Shown here in pieces: positions 1-6,018 of a DNA stretch of 6,243 nt. The DNA is taken from positions 1-6,243 of the forward strand of contig SKOM01000008.1 in assembly GCA_007120095.1 (NCBI GenBank), written 5' to 3'. The position numbers were made by a program, and so were the translations under genes. The notes under the pieces were generated by a model. That model did not search any database and was not told where the DNA came from. It was given only the letters and a program-made list of their open reading frames with translations. How positions within the stretch are numbered: the first letter of the stretch is position 1; the number at the start of each line of letters is the position of its first letter. This DNA is from Candidatus Competibacteraceae bacterium. GTDB taxonomy: Bacteria; Pseudomonadota; Gammaproteobacteria; Competibacterales; Competibacteraceae.

Positions 1-33
1 AAAAAAGAGCACAGGATATTGCCTATGCTCTTT
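1..33 (-). terminator. Rho-independent terminator of the TRAP binding-protein gene
   Basis: Read on the minus strand, AAAGAGCATAGG (33 to 22) can pair with the segment at 15 to 4. This gives a 12-bp stem with one G-T wobble and a 6-nt loop (21-16), followed by a run of at least six T that reaches the window edge. It sits about 23 bases after the stop codon of the gene ending at 57. Stem, short loop and T-tract together are the standard intrinsic terminator layout. The structure is nearly symmetrical and has A residues on its other side, so it could also serve a convergent plus-strand gene outside the window. Confidence 0.85.
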
Positions 34-56
34 GCTCGACTAGCTACCCGCCCTGA

Positions 57-1139
57 TCAGCTACGATAAATAAATCGCTCGTACTGATGAGTCGTCCGCT
101 GATTCCAACTGCGCACGTTGTCACGAAATTCCGACCAATCCGCATAAATCTTGCGGTAAATGCTCGATGCCTCCATATCCTCTTCGTGAACTTGTTGAGC
201 ACCACGTTCAAAAGCAGCCAGTACACTTTCGGGGAAATTACGCACCTCAACACCGTATTCCTGTAATTCACTCAAGGCTATGGGGTTCAGGGCTTGGTAC
301 TGAGCGGCCATCCAGGCGTTAGATTCATAACAACAGGCCTTAAGCTGAGCACGGATATCAGCCGGCAGATTATTCCAAAAATCCTTGTTAAAATAAAAGC
401 CTAACATCGCACTAGCCTCTGCCCAGCTCGGCATATAATAGTATCGTGCCACTCGATGCATGCCTAAAATCTGATCATCGAAAGGTCCGACCCATTCCGC
501 CGCATCCAGCACCCCACGCTCCATAGCGGTAAACACTTCACCGCCCGGTAGTTGCTGGACACTCACCCCGGCTTTAGCCATGGTACGACCTCCGTGGCCG
601 GGAAAACGCATCCGCAAGCCAGCCAGGTCATCGGGACTGTTGATTTCCTTATTAAACCACCCCCCTGTCTGAGCACCGGTGTTGCCGCCGGGGAAAGCCA
701 CCAAATTATCCGGTTCATTCAGCTCATCCCAGAGGGCTTGACCATTGCCCGCCAACAACCAAGAATTTTGTTCCGCCAGGGTCAGACCAAACGGCAACGC
801 GGTATAAAAACCATGAGCCGGTGACTTACCGATAAAATAATACGGCGCAGTATGGCACGCCTCGAACGCACCCGTAGACACGGCATCGTAGACTTCCAAG
901 GGACCCACCTGTGCCCCACCGGGATAGGTACGAACTTCCACTGCGCCATCAGTCATCTCAGCAATGCGCCGGGCAAAGTATTGTGGAGTCCCGTAAAGCG
1001 TAGTCAGTGCCTCGGGCCATGAGGTCACCATTTCAATTCGGAACCGGCGATTCTGGGCAAATGCCGGGGCTGACAATGTAGTGGTTGCCGCCACGGCAGC
1101 ACCCGTACCTGCGCCAGCGAGAATTTGGCGTCGTTTCAT
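57..1139 (-). CDS. TRAP transporter periplasmic solute-binding protein, TakP-like (DctP superfamily)
   Basis: The 360-residue product is the P (solute-receptor) component of a tripartite ATP-independent periplasmic transporter. The N-terminus has paired arginines (KRRQIL, residues 2-7), a hydrophobic Ala/Thr-rich stretch and an AFA site at 26-28. This reads as a Tat-type leader cut before Gln29. The body has family hallmarks: PGGAQVGPLEVYDAV (73-87), GNTGAQTGGWF (152-162), RMRFPG (176-181, whose Arg178 sits where TRAP receptors pin the substrate carboxylate), LPGGEVF (197-203) and EWVGPFDD (215-222). Gln157, Glu215 and Trp216 fall almost exactly where, as I recall it, TakP of Rhodobacter sphaeroides binds Na+ and a 2-oxo acid, so a pyruvate-like or other 2-oxo monocarboxylate ligand is inferred. 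Length is normal for the family. The ATG is supported by GAGGAG 8 nt upstream. The gene is followed directly by a terminator, and no Q or M membrane subunit gene is in view. It is visibly more AT-rich than the genes at 1257-2534 and 3138-4828. Confidence 0.93.
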   Translation of the reverse strand: MKRRQILAGAGTGAAVAATTTLSAPAFAQNRRFRIEMVTSWPEALTTLYGTPQYFARRIAEMTDGAVEVRTYPGGAQVGPLEVYDAVSTGAFEACHTAPYYFIGKSPAHGFYTALPFGLTLAEQNSWLLAGNGQALWDELNEPDNLVAFPGGNTGAQTGGWFNKEINSPDDLAGLRMRFPGHGGRTMAKAGVSVQQLPGGEVFTAMERGVLDAAEWVGPFDDQILGMHRVARYYYMPSWAEASAMLGFYFNKDFWNNLPADIRAQLKACCYESNAWMAAQYQALNPIALSELQEYGVEVRNFPESVLAAFERGAQQVHEEDMEASSIYRKIYADWSEFRDNVRSWNQRTTHQYERFIYRS

Positions 1140-1177
1140 TGAGTCTGCTCCTCGATTCTTATGGGAATTCTAAGTAT

Positions 1178-1207
1178 TCAGTAACCATGGGGTTAGATTG
1201 AGTCCAA
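1178..1207 (-). promoter_or_regulatory. Weak candidate sigma-70 promoter for the TRAP gene
   Basis: On the minus strand TTGGAC (1207-1202) lies 18 bases before TACTGA (1183-1178), about 39 bases upstream of the ATG at 1139. The -35 match is good (TTGNAC) but the -10 is poor. Gene order argues for a promoter somewhere in 1140-1256, because the TRAP gene has its own terminator and a 117-base gap in front. This exact pair is only a guess, and its -35 overlaps the imperfect hairpin at 1204-1226. Confidence 0.25.
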
Positions 1208-1226
1208 CTCATGGCTACCAGAGTGG
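1204..1226 (-). other. Imperfect hairpin after the MFS transporter gene
   Basis: On the minus strand CCACTCTGG (1226-1218) can pair with CCATGAGTTGG (1214-1204). This makes a 9-bp stem with two single-base bulges and a 3-base loop, about 30 bases after the stop of the transporter gene ending at 1257. No T-tract follows, so it is not a standard intrinsic terminator. It could be a 3'-end stabilising hairpin, or chance. Confidence 0.3.
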
Positions 1227-1256
1227 AATTGTGGCATTACTCACCGTGCGCGTCCA

Positions 1257-2534
1257 TCATGCATCGCCCTCACCTTCGCGTTCGGCCTCAGCGGCCTGTT
1301 CAGCGCACCAGGTACCCGCCGCCTCCACCGCCACAGGCGAGGTGGTAGGTAAAACACCCAGATAGCTTTCAGTCTGCTCTGCCGGGACGGTCGGGCGTTG
1401 CGTCATACGGTAGAGCGCATAGAGCGCGATGGCACCGAAAGTCGCTCCCAGCACCAGCCAGAACGCAAAGGGCCCAAGCCCCTGCATCGCCCAGCCGGTC
1501 GCCAGCGGCCCCATGATCGCGCCCAGCCCGAAGGTGAACACCAGCCCTCCAGACGCTGCGGGCATATCCTCGGTCGAAAGAAAATCATTGGTGTAGGCCA
1601 GAAACAGCGCATAAAGCGGCGTGGTTACCCCGCCCGCAAAGAAAGCGGCCACCATTAAGAGCCATAACAGATCACCACCGGTCATCCACCCCAGCACACA
1701 GAATGCCGCACCCAAACTGGCTGCCCCGAAAATCAGCTTGCGTCGATCCATCTGATCCGACAGCCAGCCGATGGGGTATTGCAACACCAGCGCACCGGCG
1801 AACAGCATCGCCACAAACAGCGCGATCTGGGTCGCCGACAGCCCGATCTGGGTGCCAAAGACCGCGCCCATACCGGCTTGCGTCGCATAGACACTGCCCA
1901 GCAGGAAAATCCCCACAGTCCCCAAAGGCGAACTTGAAAACAGATTGCGCAAGGACATCGGGCGTGCGACCTCGACCGCCGGGGCCGGGGCAACCGACAG
2001 CAGAATCGGCGCAAAGGAAATCGATACCAGGATTGAGGCCCCGATAAAGAGCGCGGCAGTCGCTGCATCGCCCAGTGTCAGCAGCCCCTGCGCCCCGATG
2101 ATGCCCAGCGTCTGCGCAATCATGTAAGCGGAAAGCACCTTGCCGCGGGTCTCGTTGGTGGCTGCGTTGTTAAGCCAACTCTCAGCCGTCACATAGATAC
2201 CTGACATGCAGAAGCCAATGAGCACCCGTAGCAACGTCCAGGCCCAGGGTTCAGCCAGCAACGTGAAGGCGATCAGCCCTGCTGACATGAAGCTGCCCAA
2301 CGCCGCGAAGACGCGCACATGCCCCACCCGTCGGATCAGCACTGGGGCATAGCGCGCACCCAACAGAAAACCGACAAAATAACCCGAGGTGACGATAGCC
2401 AGTTCAGCCGCCGAAAACCCTTCAATTCCGCCGCGCAGGCCGATCAGGGTGAAATGCATACCGTTGCCGAGCATAATCAGCACGATGCCGAGCAGCAGCG
2501 CCCAAACCCCGGATAAAACTGTTATCATCATCAT
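1257..2534 (-). CDS. Major facilitator superfamily transporter, YcaD-like
   Basis: The 425-residue inner-membrane protein is dominated by hydrophobic segments consistent with the 12-helix MFS fold: two six-helix halves joined by a more polar link near residues 183-200. The first half carries Arg103 and an ESWLN signature at 118-122 followed by a TRGKVLSAY stretch (129-137), typical of YcaD-like carriers. The second half has a motif A-type loop, GWLSDQMDRRK (256-266), between two of its helices. The last 50 or so residues are polar and acidic (ending EREGEGDA), a cytoplasmic tail that does not look like part of the transport core. Substrate is unknown; relatives are annotated only as putative exporters. 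Three ATG codons stand in tandem at the start (2534, 2531, 2528) and none has a convincing Shine-Dalgarno, so the exact start is uncertain by one or two residues. It lies 68 bases after the DUF3096 gene in the same direction, with no T-tract terminator between them, so co-transcription is possible. Confidence 0.9.
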   Translation of the reverse strand: MMMITVLSGVWALLLGIVLIMLGNGMHFTLIGLRGGIEGFSAAELAIVTSGYFVGFLLGARYAPVLIRRVGHVRVFAALGSFMSAGLIAFTLLAEPWAWTLLRVLIGFCMSGIYVTAESWLNNAATNETRGKVLSAYMIAQTLGIIGAQGLLTLGDAATAALFIGASILVSISFAPILLSVAPAPAVEVARPMSLRNLFSSSPLGTVGIFLLGSVYATQAGMGAVFGTQIGLSATQIALFVAMLFAGALVLQYPIGWLSDQMDRRKLIFGAASLGAAFCVLGWMTGGDLLWLLMVAAFFAGGVTTPLYALFLAYTNDFLSTEDMPAASGGLVFTFGLGAIMGPLATGWAMQGLGPFAFWLVLGATFGAIALYALYRMTQRPTVPAEQTESYLGVLPTTSPVAVEAAGTWCAEQAAEAEREGEGDA

Positions 2535-2602
2535 TTAGACCGCAAGCACTAGGGAAACCCACCTCAGATCAGCATTAACGCCGACGGTTCGGATCACTGC
2601 AC

Positions 2603-2749
2603 TTAAAAAGACCCATAACCCAACAAGCCCAAAACACCCAAAGCGATCAAATAGGCGGCTACGATATAGTTCAACAATTTAGGAAAAACCAAAATAGCGA
2701 TACCAGCCGCCAGGGAAATTAATGGTGCAAGCTGTATATGCAATGTCAT
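2603..2749 (-). CDS. DUF3096-type small membrane protein
   Basis: A 48-residue hydrophobic protein starts MTLHIQLAPLISLAAGIAIL and ends LGLLGYGSF. It has two predicted membrane helices (about 8-22 and 26-44) with a Pro-Lys turn (FPKLL, 22-26) between them. This matches the short two-helix DUF3096 family found in many proteobacteria, whose function is unknown. The ATG at 2749 is chosen because a perfect Shine-Dalgarno, TAAGGAGGT, ends 4 bases upstream. An alternative ATG at 2788 would add 13 polar residues, put the Shine-Dalgarno inside the gene and lack a good ribosome site of its own. Composition is more AT-rich than in the neighbouring MFS gene. It could share a transcript with that gene, 68 bases downstream. 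Confidence 0.85.
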   Translation of the reverse strand: MTLHIQLAPLISLAAGIAILVFPKLLNYIVAAYLIALGVLGLLGYGSF

Positions 2750-2753
2750 GCCA

Positions 2754-2762
2754 ACCTCCTTA
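2754..2762 (-). promoter_or_regulatory. Full-length consensus ribosome binding site
   Basis: TAAGGAGGT on the minus strand matches all nine bases of the anti-Shine-Dalgarno complement and ends 4 bases before the ATG at 2749. It fixes the start of the 48-residue membrane protein and suggests very efficient translation. No other gene in the window has a comparable site. Confidence 0.85.
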
Positions 2763-2773
2763 GGTTTGCCCGG

Positions 2774-2784
2774 TTCACCGTGAA
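2774..2784. repeat. Short palindrome TTCAC-C-GTGAA in a gene leader
   Basis: Two 5-base arms flank one central base, 25 bases upstream of the DUF3096 start codon and inside its leader. It could be an operator half-site pair or a small leader hairpin just ahead of the strong ribosome site. At this length it could also be chance. Confidence 0.25.
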
Positions 2785-2823
2785 ACAAGATTCCAAGAGT
2801 ATCGGGTATAAAAAAGTTTATTT

Positions 2824-3105
2824 TTACAAATATTTAATCTGATCACGAGACACAAGCTTTACCCCGGCCAGCCGTGCCATCTGCAATGCCAGCACTTGGT
2901 TCGAGCTGAGCACCGGCAGGCCCAGCTCGGCCTGTAACGGCGCGAGAATATCGAGCGTGCGCAAGTTGGTGCAGGACAGAAACACACCATCAAGCGGACA
3001 GCGGCGAGCCAGTGTACGGACGGCTTCGGCAAAAGTGAGCGACCGGCACGCGCGAACTCCGGCATGCGGCTGAATGCGCGGGCCGCTATCGCACAATGCG
3101 CGCAC
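2824..3105 (-). pseudogene. C-terminal remnant of an Asp/Glu racemase / maleate isomerase family enzyme
   Basis: The open frame codes for about 93 residues from a possible GTG at 3105, preceded by only a weak AGGA. Residues 39-80 are well conserved: DGVFLSCTNLRTLDI (39-53) holds the C-terminal-domain cysteine (Cys45) that pairs in the active site with a cysteine of the missing N-terminal domain, and GLPVLSSNQVLALQMARLAG (62-81) is the usual last strand and helix. Relatives (maleate isomerase, arylmalonate decarboxylase, EutA-like proteins) are about 240 residues long, so roughly the first 60% is gone. The stretch before residue 25 does not look like the family. The frame upstream is blocked by a TGA only 23 bases beyond the GTG, and ubiG ends at 3138, so no room is left for the rest. 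With one catalytic cysteine and one lobe, activity is very unlikely. The 3' end becomes AT-rich and no terminator follows. Confidence 0.75.
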
Positions 3106-3145
3106 GGTATTCCTGCGCAGGAAAGATCAGCGAGTGCTCAGTCAT
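3086..3145 (-). pseudogene. Possible 5' stub of a deleted gene overlapping the end of ubiG
   Basis: An ATG at 3145 overlaps the ubiG stop by eight bases (ATGACTGA) and opens a 19-residue frame, MTEHSLIFPAQEYRARIVR, before a TAG at 3086-3088. The overlap style is the same as at the other junctions of this operon. The peptide resembles the N-termini of M24-type peptidases and ectoine hydrolase-like proteins, which often begin with an F-x-x-x-E-Y-x-x-R-(I/L) pattern. That similarity is recalled, not computed, and the match is short. It could equally be the true start of the racemase-like gene whose C-terminus follows in another frame, or simply chance. Confidence 0.3.
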
Positions 3146-3839
3146 CCGGTTTACGCGCCGTACCCATGTACAGAATTGTGGTCAACGGTAACCAGCCAAA
3201 GACCAGATCGCCGCGCCGGTTGATCCCGCGTGGTCCCAACCCGGTCAAAGGCCCCGGTACCAGCCCGGCAGTCATCAGCCCCGCGCGCAGTTCCACCGGT
3301 TTGATATATAACGCCGGATCATGGGTACCACGCGGCAGCAGACGTAAAATATCCTCAGCCATAGTGATCGTGGCCAAGCGGGACAGCAGATTGCGATTAA
3401 TCGTATCGAACAGAAACAGCCCCCCGGGGCGCAGCGTGCGCGCCACCTCTGCCAGCACACGATCCAGATCGCTGACATGCTCCAACACATCCACGCACAC
3501 CACCGCATCAAACTCCCCGTCGGCGTAGGGCAGCGCCTCACCCACACCGACATCATAGCGAATCCTGCGACCCGCAGCCTGGGCGTGGGCGCGTGCAGCG
3601 GCGATGGCCTGTTCGGCGGGGTCAATGCCGGTCACGCGGGCACCGCGATCCTCCAGTGCCTCGGCCATGAAACCACCCGCACAGCCCAGATCCAACACCG
3701 CCTTATCCGACCAGCCAATCTGGCGGTCAAACCAGGCTAGCCGGCCGGGAACCAGGTTCTTCAGCGTGCGCACCCAGCGGATGTCATCCGACCACCACTG
3801 ATCGGCCACATCGTCATAAATCGTCAGATCATTGCGCAT
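3138..3839 (-). CDS. ubiG: UbiG-like SAM-dependent O-methyltransferase (ubiquinone biosynthesis type)
   Basis: The 233-residue class I methyltransferase shows the usual motif order: motif I LDLGCAGG (49-56), GIDP with the SAM-ribose acid Asp73, motif II DAVVCVDVLEHV (111-122) and motif III RPGGLFLF (137-144). The segment RLLPRGTHDPALYIKPVEL (166-184) and the ending YMGTARK (224-230) are characteristic of UbiG, the methylase that acts twice on polyprenyl-phenol and polyprenyl-quinol intermediates at the membrane. One departure: the usual N-terminal WWDP...PLH..NP block is replaced by WWSDDIRWVRTLKNLVPGRL (15-34), so this is a divergent branch, and its quinone substrate is inferred. The ATG at 3839 is preferred over a GTG at 3842: it forms a TGATG overlap with the upstream stop and has GGAG 8 nt upstream. 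It is the fourth gene of the overlapping run that begins with the helicase end. Confidence 0.85.
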   Translation of the reverse strand: MRNDLTIYDDVADQWWSDDIRWVRTLKNLVPGRLAWFDRQIGWSDKAVLDLGCAGGFMAEALEDRGARVTGIDPAEQAIAAARAHAQAAGRRIRYDVGVGEALPYADGEFDAVVCVDVLEHVSDLDRVLAEVARTLRPGGLFLFDTINRNLLSRLATITMAEDILRLLPRGTHDPALYIKPVELRAGLMTAGLVPGPLTGLGPRGINRRGDLVFGWLPLTTILYMGTARKPDD

Positions 3840-4828
3840 CACACAGTCTCCAACTCCAAGATGTTATGGGCGATGGCGGTTCCGCTTTGCCACGCCGCCT
3901 CAACCCGCGGTCCCAGACACCAGTCGCCGCCCAGATACAGCCTACTACCAGCGTCCTGCAAAAAGGGGCGCCCCAGCGGCACGGTCACGCGTGCATAGCG
4001 CCAGCGATGCGCCGCAGAATACAGAGCATATTCGGGCGCGGTGCCAATACTGTCACACAGCAGCGGCAGCATGCGGGCAACAATGCTGTCTTGGTCTTCT
4101 TCCAGATAGGCGACACTCCAATCCGGGTTGGCCTGTGCAACCCATGCGGTGGCGAACTCGGGGCGGGTAGGCTTAGTACTGTCCTGCGCGATCCAGGCCA
4201 GCGGTCCGTTCTCAGACCTGAGGCTGATAAACGGGGCCGGGCTATGCGCTGGGAAAGCCGCCATCAACGTGAGGCACGGTGCCATTTCGACCGCTGCCAG
4301 CATTAAACTCAGCGGATGGTTCACGCCGATCAGCGCCGCCACCTGCGGTGCAGGCACTGTCAGCACCACTCGCGCGGCGGCAAAACGGTGATCCAGTGTC
4401 ACCACCTCCCAACCCTCGGCGCGCGGTCGCAGAGCCGTCGCCTCCACACCCTGCCGCACGTCCAGCCCCTCAGCCATGGCGCGCGGCAGGCCCGCCATAC
4501 CAGGCGTACCCACATAGCGCTGGCGATCCCGCTGTCCCGCAGCGTCCCAAGCCGCCACCGCACCCGGCAGACTCGCCAGCATTGCAGCAAAAGCCGGGTG
4601 ACCCACAGTGAAATACTGCGCACCGTGATCAAAGCGCATTGTACCCCAGGCCGACGTCACCCTGCGCGTGGCCATACGCCCGCCGATACCTCGCCCCTTA
4701 TCGAGAATCAGAACCTGCCGCCCGGCCTCCGTCAGCGCCTGCGCACAGGCTATCCCGGCCATGCCGGCACCGATGACAATGGTGTCGAGCATGTCAGCCC
4801 CGATGTAGGCCGGATCTGATGAGGTCAT
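3839..4828 (-). CDS. NAD(P)/FAD-dependent oxidoreductase, renalase-like amine oxidase family
   Basis: The 329-residue flavoprotein has an N-terminal Rossmann dinucleotide site, VIGAGMAG (18-25), then LDKGRGIGGRMATRR (42-56) and FDHGAQYFT (67-75), which form the FAD pocket in this family. HRWRYA (274-279) and the closing FAD motif GGDWCLGPRVEAAWQSG (300-316) are the family's C-terminal signatures. Bacterial renalases oxidise misreduced dihydropyridine forms of NAD(P)H back to NAD(P)+; that role is inferred here by family only, and many members are labelled simply as FAD-dependent oxidoreductases. The start at 4828 makes an ATGA overlap with the chrA stop and has GGGAGGG 8 nt upstream. An internal ATG at 4792 (316 residues, MLDTIVIGAG) fits the usual family N-terminus closely but has a poorer ribosome site. 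There is no signal peptide, so it is probably cytoplasmic. Its stop overlaps the ubiG start by one base. Confidence 0.85.
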   Translation of the reverse strand: MTSSDPAYIGADMLDTIVIGAGMAGIACAQALTEAGRQVLILDKGRGIGGRMATRRVTSAWGTMRFDHGAQYFTVGHPAFAAMLASLPGAVAAWDAAGQRDRQRYVGTPGMAGLPRAMAEGLDVRQGVEATALRPRAEGWEVVTLDHRFAAARVVLTVPAPQVAALIGVNHPLSLMLAAVEMAPCLTLMAAFPAHSPAPFISLRSENGPLAWIAQDSTKPTRPEFATAWVAQANPDWSVAYLEEDQDSIVARMLPLLCDSIGTAPEYALYSAAHRWRYARVTVPLGRPFLQDAGSRLYLGGDWCLGPRVEAAWQSGTAIAHNILELETV

Positions 4829-6018
4829 AACCATAACCCTCCCAGCAATGCACCTAAAATCACCACCAACCACGGTGGCCAGCGCCACAGCGCTAACGCC
4901 CCCCACGCCGCCAGTGCCAAGACAAACTCCTCTGTCCCCACGACCCCATACAACCAAACGGGATTGTAGAAGGCTGCCAGCAACACCCCGACGACGGCGG
5001 CATTCACTCCAAGCAACGCCCGACGCACCGGCGGCACCGCTCGCAGCTTTTGCCAGAACGGCAGTATCCCGAATAACAGTAAAAATGACGGCAGAAAAAT
5101 CCCGAACAAGGCTAACAACGCACCGATCCAGCCACCGGACGGGCCCTCAGCGACCATCCCTAAATAAGCGCCTAAAGTAAATAAAGGTCCCGGCACGGCT
5201 TGAGCCGCACCATAACCGGCCAAAAATAAATCGTTATCCACCCACCCCGGATCAACCACCTGAGCCTGCAACAGCGGCAACACCACATGACCACCACCAA
5301 ATACCAGAGAACCGGCATAATAAAAACCGGCCAATAAACCCAAGCCTTGATGGCCGGTGGCATTGGCCCATAACGGCAAGCCCACCAACAGCAGGGCGAA
5401 CACCCCTAAGCACAGCCCCCCGACCCAAGTTGGAATCGGGATGTGTAACGGGGTTTGCCGAGCGCCATCGGTGGTTTCGGCAGACCACCACAACCCCACG
5501 ACCGCACCAAAAACGATAGCGGTCAGTTGACCGGCCGTGCCAGACAGCAACAGCGCTAATCCGGCCGCCAGCAAGGCCACGGTGGCGCGTTGCCGATCAG
5601 GGCACAGGGTTTGCGCCATCCCCCAGATCGCCTGGGCGACCACTGCAACGGCCACGGCTTTCAAACCGCTCAGCCAACCATCACCCAGCCCCATATCACC
5701 AAAACTCAGAATGCCATAGGCGAATAATGTCATGGCCAGTGCGGACGGCAGGGTAAAACCCACCCAGGCTGCCACCGCTCCCGCCCAGCCAGCGCGATGC
5801 AAACCGATGCCAATCCCCACCTGGCTGCTGGCCGGGCCAGGCAGAAACTGACACAAAGCCACCAGCTCAGCATAAGCCTGCTCGCTCAACCAGCGATAAC
5901 GCTCAACAAAGGCGGTGCGAAAATAACCAATATGGGCTACTGGGCCACCAAACGAGGTCAACCCCAGCACAAGGAATACGCGAAATACTTCAAATACCGA
6001 TTGTGTACGGTTGGTCAT
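4825..6018 (-). CDS. chrA: Chromate transporter ChrA, long two-domain form
   Basis: The 397-residue integral membrane protein of the CHR family exports chromate from the cytoplasm in characterised relatives. It shows the expected duplicated architecture. The N-terminal half has SFGGPVAHIGYFR (22-34) and QFLPGPASSQVG (57-68). The C-terminal half has the matching FGGGHVVLPLL (240-250) and AQAVPGPLFT (272-281). Each pair stands at equivalent places in its half, with hydrophobic segments between and a polar link around residues 178-197. Length is normal for the family, and both halves look intact. The ATG at 6018 overlaps the stop of the upstream helicase fragment (ATGA) but has no clear Shine-Dalgarno, so translation may depend on coupling. 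There is no chrB-type regulator in the window. Chromate is the family substrate; sulfate-like anions, or no role in resistance, remain possible for uncharacterised members. Confidence 0.95.
   Translation of the reverse strand: MTNRTQSVFEVFRVFLVLGLTSFGGPVAHIGYFRTAFVERYRWLSEQAYAELVALCQFLPGPASSQVGIGIGLHRAGWAGAVAAWVGFTLPSALAMTLFAYGILSFGDMGLGDGWLSGLKAVAVAVVAQAIWGMAQTLCPDRQRATVALLAAGLALLLSGTAGQLTAIVFGAVVGLWWSAETTDGARQTPLHIPIPTWVGGLCLGVFALLLVGLPLWANATGHQGLGLLAGFYYAGSLVFGGGHVVLPLLQAQVVDPGWVDNDLFLAGYGAAQAVPGPLFTLGAYLGMVAEGPSGGWIGALLALFGIFLPSFLLLFGILPFWQKLRAVPPVRRALLGVNAAVVGVLLAAFYNPVWLYGVVGTEEFVLALAAWGALALWRWPPWLVVILGALLGGLWL

Noticed and set aside
552..824. Plus-strand open frame of 90 codons inside the TRAP gene
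   Set aside because: It lies antisense to a clear family member, has no recognisable domain and its residue make-up is that of a complementary shadow.
2581..2592. CCGACGGTTCGG small hairpin between the DUF3096 and MFS genes
   Set aside because: The stem is only four pairs and is not followed by a T-tract on the minus strand, so it cannot be called a terminator.
2750..2788. Longer start for the DUF3096 protein at 2788
   Set aside because: The extension translates the strong Shine-Dalgarno itself and adds polar residues not seen in this family.
2800..2823. AT-rich A-run/T-run as terminator after the racemase remnant
   Set aside because: On the minus strand the possible stem is nearly all A-T pairs and weak; it is more likely promoter or leader sequence, though no convincing -35/-10 pair with 16-18 spacing was found.
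3064..3528. Plus-strand open frame of 154 codons antisense to ubiG
   Set aside because: Arg/Ser/Pro-rich translation with no known motif; the ubiG motifs on the minus strand explain the region.
4829..4957. Upstream extension of the oxidoreductase to a start at 4957
   Set aside because: It would lie wholly within chrA, is a Gly/Val-rich out-of-frame shadow and does not match the family N-terminus; the ATGA overlap at 4828 is better supported.
4848..5180. Plus-strand open frame of 110 codons antisense to chrA
   Set aside because: The Pro/Thr/Arg-rich product with no domain is typical of the antisense of a GC-rich membrane-protein gene; chrA motifs are intact on the other strand.
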